Origin: Nageia nagi
Lineage: Eukaryota > Pinophyta
Length of the DNA stretch: 64,000 bases
Direction of reading: 5' to 3'
Assembly: GCA_050084985.1 (NCBI GenBank)
Contig: JBITNC010000001.1
Location: 24,924,001 to 24,988,000, forward strand
Shown piece by piece: positions 12,200 through 23,200 of the stretch. A program made the position numbers and the translations under genes. The notes below the pieces were generated by a model that saw only the letters and a list, made by a program, of their open reading frames with translations, did no database searches and was not told the origin of the DNA. Position 1 is the first letter of the stretch, and every line of letters begins with the position of its first letter.

Positions 12200-12570
12200 G
12201 TGGATTTTAAAAAAACATTTGGAATTGGAAGTGACATATACAAACCCAATTTCCTATTGCTAGGTTGGCTAGTGCAATGCATCACACATCCTCTAATGTA
12301 CTTTGCAACTTGATCTTTCATTTTAGATTAATACATATACCTTTGTAAATTAGCAATTGTCTTCCCAACTCCAAAATGTCCAAAAATTCTATATGTATGT
12401 ACCTTTGATCAAATAAATAATCTCTCCTTTAAGAACACATAAATTATTAAATTTGTTAAAATGTACAACTTTGGAATGAAAATCTTTCATTCCTTCACAA
12501 TCCAATTTAGGTGACTTTCAACTTCTGATAAACTTCCTTATAATCTAGATTTTGTAATGCCTCCCCCTCT
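12200..12570 (-). pseudogene. Ty3/gypsy integrase H2C2 zinc-binding region (degenerate)
   Basis: The minus strand reads RIFGHFGVGKTIANLQRYVY, then SKMKDQVAKYIRGC, then PSNRKLGLYMSLPIPN. This matches the HHCC-domain end of gypsy integrases (family form GHFGV.KT...L...YYWP.M...V..YV..C..CQ..K....GL..PLPIP). The core that should follow directly is displaced to 10215-9781 by an insert of about 2 kb. One cysteine of the metal site appears replaced by His or Ser (CVMHCTS). No reverse transcriptase is visible upstream, so the element is also truncated. Confidence 0.75.
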
Positions 12571-13859
12571 TACAAAGCTCTTATTAGAAGTCAAAACTTG
12601 ATTAAAAAAAAATTAAAAATAGAAAGAAGATAATGCTAGAATTAGAAGTTATTTGAACAAGCAATTAAAAGAAGCTATACAAAAAAGATGTCAAAAAGTA
12701 CTTCTCAAATGGAAGAACCTACTTGAAGAAGATGCCACCCCAGAAACATTATATTCTAAAGGATTTGCTATATGCTTTAGCATTAAAGATAGCTTTCTGA
12801 TGGGAAGAGAAACATTATAACCTCTTTAAAGATAGTTTTTCATGGGAAGAGAAATGTTATAACCTCTACATAACCACATATTTACCTTTAATTTCATTAG
12901 CTCTAACCTTTAGACTAAGATATCATTTATAAAGTATAAAGAGTATTGCATTAACTAAATACTTATAAATAGGAGTAAAGGTTATCCCTATAACGATATT
13001 AGGAATTCATACCTTTATAAATTATCACCTAAAAACAACTCTTAGATCTCTTCATAATTATTTATTATTAGTTTTTGTTATGTGATTATCCTAAGTTTAA
13101 CAAATAAACATCACATTTTATTATGAATTGTTCAATTATATTGCTTATGCTGCTATTAATTACTATTATTATAATGTAAGTACAAATTTGATTCCATTTT
13201 TTACTATTATATTAGTTCAATCATAACAATTTTATTACACAATCATTATTTTTTTGTGGGTTCAATCGTGAAGCAAGCTCATGATCGGTAGCAAGGTAAA
13301 CTCTTAACATCTCCTCTATTCGTATGAGGGTTATGGAAAAAAAATACGACAATAACCAAGACATAACCAAAACGTAACCAAATTACAACATTTTGAAGCA
13401 ACCATCTAAAGACTCGAACTTGAAACCTCCTATATAAGAATCTAAGCTTGAAATATTGAACTATCACTTTAGAGATACACAACCGTTGATGTTGTAAATT
13501 CACTTCGAAACTATTATTAATTATTGTACAAAAGTACCAATCCATATCAAGATAAGTTATAATTCAATACTATATAATTTTTATGATGTAAGGCGTTCCC
13601 TCTTTAAACCTCTCACTTTTCCATCCAACATTCAATATCAATTGAAAACCACCCAAAGTTTTCTATCAGAAGCGAGTTTTCAGGAAACTGCTCCGGACCA
13701 AATGGGAAATGGTCGAAACATCGAAGAGGGTTGGGAGGGAAGGTGTGATTACGGCATAGAGAGAGATTGGACGAAGTGACATCGGGGGAAGAGAAACAAA
13801 AGAGTTGGACTGTAATTGAAACATTTTCAACCCTTGATTCCACGTCAACCTGTTCTCCA
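12571..13859. other. No gene recognised; small direct repeat
   Basis: This is AT-rich DNA, with a roughly 48-bp direct repeat near 12785-12875 sharing 'gatag..tt.....atgggaagagaaa..ttataacctc'. The stretch 13613-13859 is less AT-rich and open on the minus strand, but I cannot assign it. Confidence 0.3.
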
Positions 13860-14050
13860 TCAGGTGTTCTCCGCATCATGCATCTTGTCAAACAATTCAA
13901 CTTTCAACATGTCCGTTTTATCCGTATCATGTGATCATCGCAGTCCATGAAACTGTGTTTACATCAGGCATCTTGTCAAACAATTCGCCTGCCTTCTCTA
14001 CGTGTCCACATTTTGCATACATGTCTACCAACGCACTCACAACCACAACA
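13860..14050 (-). pseudogene. Pentatricopeptide-repeat (PPR) protein fragment
   Basis: On the minus strand from 14050 the frame reads [20 protein letters not shown], then [20 protein letters not shown]. This is a canonical plant PPR motif pair (family: [12 protein letters not shown]....A..LFD.MP..D..SWTAMI.GY..NG). It then hits TGA and TAA where GGA and CAA are expected (..YG-NGHVE), and a second, frameshifted LFDKM-type motif follows near 13900. PPR proteins bind organellar RNA, but this relic encodes less than two repeats and cannot function. It lies about 1 kb beyond the stop of the antiporter gene on the same strand. Confidence 0.75.
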
Positions 14051-15071
14051 ATTGACAAAAAATTGTTTTTAAAGATGCTTCAAGGACGGTGGGAAAGGTG
14101 AATTGATCCGGTTGGACTACTGCTGTTGTTTGTGTCAATACCTGTCGAGGAAAGCCATGTCCTTCGCAATCTGAAATTATCATATTCCATGAGAGGATGT
14201 AGCATGTATTGACTTAAGACTATAATTTCCGACATACCCATTGCATAGGGTTGCAATTGGTAGTACTAATTTCAACATCTAATTGTATCAATCGATGAAT
14301 AAATATGTTTCAATATAATTAATCAAATCATAATAATCCATAATTATTTAAACAAATGTAATAACTATGATAAATCAGGCATTAACTCCATGAAAATCCT
14401 CGAATTTTGAAGAGAATTACTAAATCACCAACTAGATATTATTTGATAATAATTTAAAGTTCAATTTAATTACCTACATAATTAATTTACAGAAAGTTGC
14501 GGCGTAATCATCAAATAACTTGACACAAACCTTAGGCAGTTTTTCTTAACTAAGAAAATGTACACACAAGAAGCTTATCGACTTCAATAACGAAAGCAGA
14601 CGTGATTCTGAATAATTAATATAATACCAAAATATTTATATCTACGACGTTTAGAATGAATTATTACATAATGTGCTTTAAGAGTGGCATCATATACATA
14701 TGAAGTATTATCCGGGCCAAGTGGAGCACAAAACAAAAAAGCTAGATGCGAGAATAGAAAAATTCACCTCCATATGAGGCATAGCAGCCTATAATATTTT
14801 CATTACTTACTGGTTCTGTGAATTGTTCTTACAGAATAATATTTGAATAGAGAGCACTATCCTCTGTATACATTTAATTCATTGGCATATTTCTTGATCA
14901 AAAATCATGGAAGTTTAACCGTACTTACTAACAATAGGGTTAATTTAGTATCTTTACTTGGCGTATGCGATGTCATTCACATCATTGGTACAAAAGTAAG
15001 AGGACAACTGACAACAATGATAAATATACATGTATTCCCCAAAAGGGATGCCAGTATGCTACATTGTAATA
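14051..15071 (-). other. Region downstream of the antiporter stop (3' UTR expected here)
   Basis: The antiporter stop codon is at 15074-15072 on the minus strand, so its 3' untranslated region and poly(A) site should fall in this stretch. I see no other coding motif. The exact transcript end cannot be set from sequence alone. Confidence 0.4.
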
Positions 15072-17200
15072 TTAGTGGGATGACCATCTTGATTTCCCAT
15101 CCTGGAGATTGCTAGCTGATGATGTCCGAACTATTTTATTCCCCTTATATGCAGTGCCAGATCTTTCGTTGTCTTTATTTTGTGCGTACATATTTCTGTA
15201 CTTATCAATTTGAAGGTGATTTCCTGGTGAAAGCCATCTTGATCTTTGGTCGCTTGTATTTCCCACGTGATGATCTTGACCATTTGGAGTGATCTCCAAC
15301 AGAGGAGAGTTTGCAGAGCTCTCATTCGAAGTCCTCGAAGTATGCATGGATGAATCCTCAGCTCCATTCCCTGTTGAGAATATAAAATTAGTAGTCATAT
15401 CTAGAATTCAGTATAACACGACATGCAATTCTGAATTTAGAAATTCCAAAATCAGAATTCTTCCAAGGAAAAAAGAAAGGAATATCTACAGGACATTCAC
15501 TTCACCAAATAAATAATGTATCAAATCCTCCGTCATTTGATCATACCATTTGATGTTCTATGCCCACGCATGTCGCCATTATGAGCAGTGAAAAACGGGG
15601 TCAAGAAGTTCCTGTCTATCGCAGTAAAAGTTGCAGTGCTGCAGTAAATAATTCCCATGAAGTCTAGATAAGCACCACCTTCTTACTCAAGCAGAAGATG
15701 CAATATTTATGAAAAAAAAGGTTGTAATCAAGAATATTACAAGAATAATCCGGAAATCAACAAACCTCTTACGAAATTCTTTAAGCTTCATTTTAAGATT
15801 CTGACCAGGACTCGGAGTACCAGTCTCTTCAACATATGGAGCTCTATAATCACTTTCTTCTTCTGATTCCTGCAAGGATAAAAGGATGTATTAGGTTGAG
15901 AGATACAATGAAGCTTAGATGAGAAAAACTGCAAATGGAAGACAACAAAAGAAAAGTGTTGACATTTAAAGGAGGTCCAACTTAGAAATGTTAAAAGGGT
16001 TGCTGAGGTAACCTTGATGATAAATTAAGACTTCAAAATATGTATTTTTGAACAATTGCTCAAAATAATTATGAATGGATGGTGGAAACTTGAGACAATG
16101 AACTCTTTAAATCAATCACTGAACTTACACAACATTTCGAACCCATATTGTAAATGGTGAGACTTCTGAGTTGCAGTCGTACATTTCAGGATTGAACAGG
16201 AAAAAAAAAATTAGAGAATTGCTACCAATGAAATTTTTCCTGCAGGGTATTAAGAAAAAGACGTACAAATTGGGAAAACTATATAATTAAATAACTTCAG
16301 AACATCTTTACAAATGAAGATTTTGTTGCAATGTACTAGGAAACAGTTTTCTCACCCAATAAACTGATCTGAATTCAATACCTTTTCCTATCATGCTTAT
16401 CAATGATACAGACACCGTGTAGGTACATATCATAAGTGGACTAAGATGAATAGATGATATTGAGTCTTGACTGCTAACAAAGGTCCAAGTCCAAGTCCAA
16501 AAATCAAACTGAAACCTTTACTATACTCTTTTCAGCATTTCCCAATGTCTTTTTCTTATAATTAAGCATTTATAAGAGAAATTATACGTGTATGGTAATA
16601 CCCTGTTATATTATCATTGACCTCGGCAATTAGAAGACCTCACCTCTCCAAAATCAATACCATGACCATCACCAATCACCTCCAAGGCTTGAAGCATTCT
16701 AGCTGTTGAACCTCCAATCAGTAAGACCTGAACACAATTATTTCTTTTTACAATACATCAATAGCTAAATCGGCACATGACTCTACATAATCTTCAATGG
16801 TTCCTAGAGAACGTTAAATCTGAAATGATGCGATTGAAAAATAGATTGAGCCCACAATCCAGTTGACATATTCACAATTTACCGTGAGAACAACAATAGC
16901 AGTAGTGGCGGTGAAGATTGTCTGGCCATGCCCATCAGGTAGCTCATGAACTGACTGTAGAGCAAGAGCAAATGCCATTGCCCCCTCAGCCCTGTGCACA
17001 TAAAAAATTATGAATCCTTTTAGTTCATGAAGGTCTCACTTCTACTGTCAACCTACACACGACATAACTAAACATGAGTAACAACATTAGAATTTGGCTC
17101 ACCACAGTAGCAAAGGGCCTTTTGATGTTTCATTGGTATTTTTCTACTTGCTGGCCGCACAAGGTTGATCAAGTAGGCACAAGGGAACACATTTGCAGCC
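15072..17200 (-). CDS. NHX5/NHX6: NHX5/6-like exon cluster 3 (six exons, with a frame shift)
   Basis: The exons are 17103-17200 ([20 protein letters not shown], then IPMKHQKAL), 16883-16991 (GLRGA helix, then [18 protein letters not shown] and [13 protein letters not shown]), 16644-16727 ([20 protein letters not shown]), 15766-15869 ([20 protein letters not shown], then [11 protein letters not shown]), 15547-15638 ([20 protein letters not shown]) and 15072-15370 (the Ser/Asn-rich cytosolic tail, ending DGKSRWSSH and TAA). The 109-bp exon should be 110 bp. It has five G where the family codons for R-G-A need six, so the frame breaks inside GLRGA. All other junctions and frames are intact. Retained codon quality downstream favours a recent lesion or a homopolymer error. 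Confidence 0.88.
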
Positions 17201-20200
17201 CTGAAATATGACCATGTGAAGAAAATATAGTCAGGACAAGAAAATATGGTCCTCTAATGTTCATCACTCATGGAGGAAAAAGAGCTCTATGCACATTCAC
17301 AAATAACCATCTGGTCAGTGGAACTTGTTAAAGATGACACACATCAAAGATAATTGCATTAACAACAACAAACACTGCCAAGAAAACACCAAAGGAGGAT
17401 TTAAGCGAAAACATTATGTACTTCGATGTTAAACTGGGGTGAATTCATGCCAAGGATCACCTCTCTTTGTCATAAGTATACTTATTGTAGTATGGCTTAA
17501 CTCTCTTTATGCTATGAAAATTCAAAATAATACTATAATGAGATTAAAAAGGTATGCAAAAAGGACCAATAGGTCATTTATATGAAACCCATAAAGGAAT
17601 ATTTTAAGAGAGAGGAAATGGAGCGGAGCCCTGGCCAGAGGACGCGGAGAGGATTTGAAGCCGATGAAGCAGAGGAGGAAGATGGCGAAGCAGATGACGG
17701 CCACAGGTTTCAGGCTGCAACTCGTCAGCAATCGGCTAGGGTGTTGAGGCCACCAACAATCCCTGCAGGAAGAAACACTGAAGAAAGGAAGCTGCTAAGA
17801 AACGAGTTTGACTTTGGAAAGCGGCATTAGAGAGGAAATGGGAGTAGCTATGAGAAAAGCGTGGAGTTGAAAGCCCTAAGCCACCATTTTTTGGGAAAGG
17901 GGCTTGTTGACATGGCTCCGGAAGTTGTCTTTGGTGAAAACGGGGTGAAGGATTTTTCTCTGGAATCTCGTTTTTCTCCAGATGAAATATATGGGTTGTT
18001 TGCGGTTGTAACTCCAATAATCCCACCTTTGGACTTCTCTTTGGAGGCAAGATTCTTAACCAAGGAGTGATATCGGAGGATCCAAGGAATGTAACCCTGG
18101 GAGGTGTGGAAAATCCTCAAAAGGTCTCTGGACAGAAGGGTTCAGGGATTTCAAAGACCACAAACTTGCTCTTGTTCATCTGGAGAATATCAGGATGGGG
18201 ATTCATTATCCTGGTGGATATAGAGGCCCGACGTGTCCAGCAAGTTATCTGCTGGTGGGATTTTGAGCATCTGCTCAAACCATGGAGCAACTCCCAACCA
18301 ATTTGTAAGGATTTTTGTGGGCATATTCAAGTCAAAGAAGGAATGCATTGGAAGGGAGAGATCCTGGTCCTTCTGTGGGGAAGGACATTGTGAGGAATTT
18401 AGAACGAGACTGTCCCAGGTTTTGCCTGGTAAATTTCTGTGAACGGGCACCAAATAATGATTCAAACTTTCAAGCCCCTTGGTGTCCTATGAACTTCCAA
18501 GCCAGCTAGAAGGTTAGGTGCGAGAAGTTTTAAAATTTGTTTTTAAATTTCAAATGTCTATTTGGAATTAGCTTAATGAAGGTGTACAAGTTCTAATGTG
18601 TATCTTAAGAAATGTACAAGGTGGGGAGTTCTATCCTAGATAGTGGTAGGAGATGATTTTGAGTGTGGAATTTTTTTAAGTTTCAAAATTGTTCGTGCTC
18701 GATCAGGTTTAGGGACTTTTTTCGATTGTTCGGGCCCTGATCAGGTGGAGGGGCAATTTTGGAACTACTTTGGTTGTAAAAGCTTTTGGGAGCCTTTCAA
18801 AACTCAAGCATTGGTTATTGGTTCCGTAAAAACCACCATCTAATATTAATAAAAAAAAAATCCATAAAGGATTCATTATATAAATCATATATAGAAAAAA
18901 GCTGAATGGATGCCCTTGAAAACAGGTGGTGGATGGGAATATATACCATTCAAGGCCTATAACTTGGAGAGTTTGTAAAATCTCATACACACGACTTGCT
19001 AACCTTAAGATAAGTTGTTAAGGTAGTTTGTTGACTGTTGCTTAGGACATGTAACGCTGTTATTTGTATATTTTAGGCTGTTTGATTGTTCACATAAGTA
19101 AAATATGACTAATCTATCTCAAATTTAAATGATAATGATATCCTTGTTCTGAAAAAATCATGATTCTCAGTTTTGAAAAAATATTAATTGTGACTAATTG
19201 TATGAAGATAGCATGAGATAACTTAAATCATGTATTCTATGAAATGACTATGGAATCAAGACAGATTTTAATAACCTGTTGTGCCCGCACATCATGCCCC
19301 CTAATTTTCGCAAAATTTGGGGACCCTAACTTTTCACAAGTGACACCTTCAACAATCAAATTTCAGGAAAAACAAGAGCTAAAAATGGAATCAGCATGCA
19401 TTGGCTAAAATCCTCCAAAATTCTCTCTTGAAAACTTGCACAATTTCAATTAGGTCACATATTTTCAAGAGTATGCACGGGCTAAGTTCGTAAAGGGTGT
19501 GATCGGGGCAAAAAATTTCTAAGTTTTGGGTTGCATAAGTTTTTAGGTGCAAAAGTGTTTTTTTTCAAAGAAAGAGCGACTCTGGCATGTAAGGGAAGTA
19601 AAATTGCCCAAAATTCCAAATATTTGCTAATCAACCTCAACCTGAGCAAAAATTTCTAAGTATGAAGAGGTCGCGCATTTTTGGGGGTATGCAAAAAGGA
19701 TGGTTTTGAAGATAAGAGACCAAAATAAAAAAAATAAGTAGGTCACACATTTTGGCAAGAATGTCCCAAATCAGTAGGTTGCGCACTTTGGTAAGAATGC
19801 CCCAAATTAATCAGGTCGTGCATTTCAAGAAGAGTGCCTTGGTAATGAGGTCACGCATTGTGAAGGTAATGCATGGGGCATGGCCCGAAAAACATGCGAC
19901 CAAGGCCAGCTAGGTCGCAAGTTTCAAGGAGGATGCATGAAACATGTTTTTGGAAGCATGAGACCTAGGTTCCTCAAAAATTGAGCCGGTAGAGGTATAA
20001 AAGGAGAGCACTCATTTCATTTTAGCATAAGTGCGGATCAAACAATAGTTGGTCGCGTGTTTTGCATCGCATGCCCAGGTCGCATGTTCTAAGAAAGGTG
20101 CACAGAGCATGTTTTTGAAAGCATGCGACCAAAGGAAAATAGGTCGCACGGTTTGAAGTGAATGCTTGAGGCATGGTTTTGAAAACATGCAACCAAGGCT

Positions 20201-23200
20201 TCCTTGAAAATTGAGCCAAAGGGATATAAAGGGGAAGCACCTCTTCATTTCGAAAGGAAATTAAAGCCCAAGTAAAACAGGTCACATGTTCTCTCTTGAA
20301 CGCCCCGCCATGGCTAGTCACATGTTTCAAAAAGGATACCTTGTGCAAGTATTTTAAAACTTGCGACTAGCCTATTTTCAAAAATTGTGCCAGTGAAGCT
20401 ATGAAAGGGATGCCCCCTCCATTTCAACACAAGTGCAAGCTCAAAATTTGGTCGCGCATTTTTAGTGAAGTACTCCAAAAAGGTGGTCATGCGTTTTAAA
20501 AGGCATGCAAGCATCATCTTCTCAAAAACATGCAAACAGGCCCATTTTGTATCAGCATGCGACCTTGCCTAAATGAATACATGGATTACTGAGAACGACC
20601 CATATGGCATGCCAAAGATATAAAAACCCAAATTGACCACCCTTTTTCATCATTTGCAAGGTAAAGAACTGGTCGCACGCTTAAGGGAGAATGTGGATGC
20701 AATATTGAGAAAACATGCGACCTAACCTAATTGATGAGGCCACATGACCTGAAGGAGACACCATTTTGAAGAAACACCAACCTAGAACATTGAAACTCAT
20801 ATTTGGCAAAGGGGTCTTTGTTCCATTAAAGAAAGAGTTGGTCATGCAATTTGAAGGGTATACAAGGGGCATGGTCTTAAGAACATGCGACCTCACCCAT
20901 ATTGACAAATGATTGCTAAATAGATGTGTGAAGAGTTCTTTGGACTAGAATTGGCCAAATTACATCATTTAGAAGGGTCAGGGAATAAATTTGATTGAGG
21001 TTTGAGATCCCTTGAGGCTTCAAGACAGGTCAGGTCACACACTCCAGTTGGAGTGCTATAGGCATCATTATCAAAAGTAACGATTTAGAAAAGGGAGTTC
21101 ACCAAAACATAACAGATTGGAGGTCTAAGATAAAACCGGTCGCATGATTTTCAAAGTATATAGTTTCAAGTTAACAAAGTGTGCGACCACTTCAAATTGC
21201 TGGAATAGCTCGCCAAGTGTCAAAGTTTGGTTCAGAGGTACATACAGACCAACATTTCTCTCAAAAGAGATTTATAAGAAGGGGCAAATTCTCTCAAGTA
21301 CTCATATTATTGTCACTCAAATTTGATCGCTTGTTTCCAAGAGAAAGCCATAATTGTTCTGTGGAAACCAAGTGACCTAGGTTTTGGAGTTGGGAAAGTC
21401 TTGTGGTATAAAGAGTAAGCCCTTCGTTGATCCATCTACATTCTAGTTGTGTTTTTTCCCTGTTGTATTGTCAAAACTACCATAGTAACCCTATTTGTTC
21501 TGATCCTTTCAATCATCTATCGGGTAAAGTACGTCGGGCGAAAGTCAAGCTCAGAAGGCATTCACAGGTAGTGGCTTGCTTAGCTTTTATTTGTTCTGTC
21601 CAGTAAAGTCTACCCTTTTGGGTCGCATCATTTCATAAGTTCGGTATGTTTGTATGTTTATTTTGGTGCGACCTAGTTAGAGCCAAGTCCCTTCTACACC
21701 ATTGCCTTTTGTTCTATTGTCAAAACATGGTTCCCCAACTCAACCTGATTTATTTTCCTCATGACATTGTCTATGACCAATTTGTCCCCATTTTACTCTT
21801 CCACATTAGCCTAGAGATGATATTGTTTTCCTATAGTAGGTACATCAAAATCCTAAGTATGGGCCCAAGAGTCCGTTAAGAAATTGAAGCCAAAACGTCC
21901 AAAAGGGGACATAAGGGGATAAATCGTAAAGAGAAGGGGAAGAAGCCAGTAAAGGCCAAGGTTGCCAAAGACGACCTTCGAAACTCACTTGCCCCTTGTT
22001 CAAAGCGGTTGGTGAGGGATACCTTAATTAGTTTTGAGAAGGATGGCAAGACCTTTCTCTCTAAGGGAGACTTCAGGAATAATTTGGTCGGCATCACAAA
22101 CATAGATTGATCCCATACTAATGCTGAGAAGACCTTGGATGTGATTCAAAAATTGGATAAGATTCCTTTGTCTCGAGAAGTGCTATACACATCCAGGTTG
22201 GTTGATATAAGTATCATTCCTACTGCTGCCCCATTCCAAGAATTGTATTGGGAAGTAGGGAAACGGTGTAACTTTTTGAAGAGAGTCCTCTTTGATACCA
22301 CAAACCACAAAATCATGGACTTCTCGATGAAGGAGATTGAAGAGGGTTTCAAATTGTCCAATGAAGAAATGATACATACAGAAAAGGACTCCATGGCTTT
22401 TTACAAAGGATTACGTAAGCCCACAGAACTACTCAAGCAATGGCAGCAAGTGATTGCCAACATTATACAAGGGCTAAATTGATCAATGCTCCCAGAACTA
22501 GTTTCCACAATTTGGTGTCCCAAATTATCAATCTTTTGTGCAAAATCACTGGGCAACCAACTGATTTCAAGTTTAAAATTGAATTCAAAAGCTTCATTTA
22601 TCAAATAGGTATGGGTAAGAAGATTAGATGGAGCAGAGTCCTCGGTGATGCATTGAGTGAGCAGTTGATGCAGATTGGTAAAACCAAGAAGTTTTATATA
22701 AATACATATTTGGTGTATCTCCTATTGGATAGGAAAAATATGGCTTCTGCTCATGGCGATATTGAAAGGCTATCTAATCCCGCTAGCCTGGTGTGGTATC
22801 GTTATCCCAAGTTTTGGTACCCAAACTAGTGGGAAGATTGCCAAATGAAGATAGATGGGTGGAAGTACCCGATTTTGAGAGAAATAAAGGGAAACTTAGT
22901 TGTAAAAATGGTTTTTGCTTCCACATATCAAGCCGTCAGACCATATGGAGATCTCTTTCTATAAAGTAGTGGTGCAACAGACATACGAGTATATGGTTCT
23001 CAGGAGCCACCAATTTTGTTACCCAAATATGTCAACAATAGGTTGATAATAATGGAGTTTTGCAAGAAAATTTTGTATTTGCCAAACAATGTCTAGAAAA
23101 AGAAAGATGTTACTTTCAATCTGCCCATTGTAATTGGCGAATACTCTTGCACCAGGTGGAAGGAGGTGGAGTCGGCCTCTAAGGAAATTTGTCTTTATGA

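Noticed and set aside
13613-13859. Open minus-strand frame next to the PPR fragment
   Set aside because: Open by chance as far as I can tell. It lacks PPR residues and any other motif.
20012-20535. Minus-strand frames with repeated Cys/His-containing peptides
   Set aside because: They are translations of the GGTCGCATG hairpin repeats. No conserved spacing of Cys/His pairs was found.
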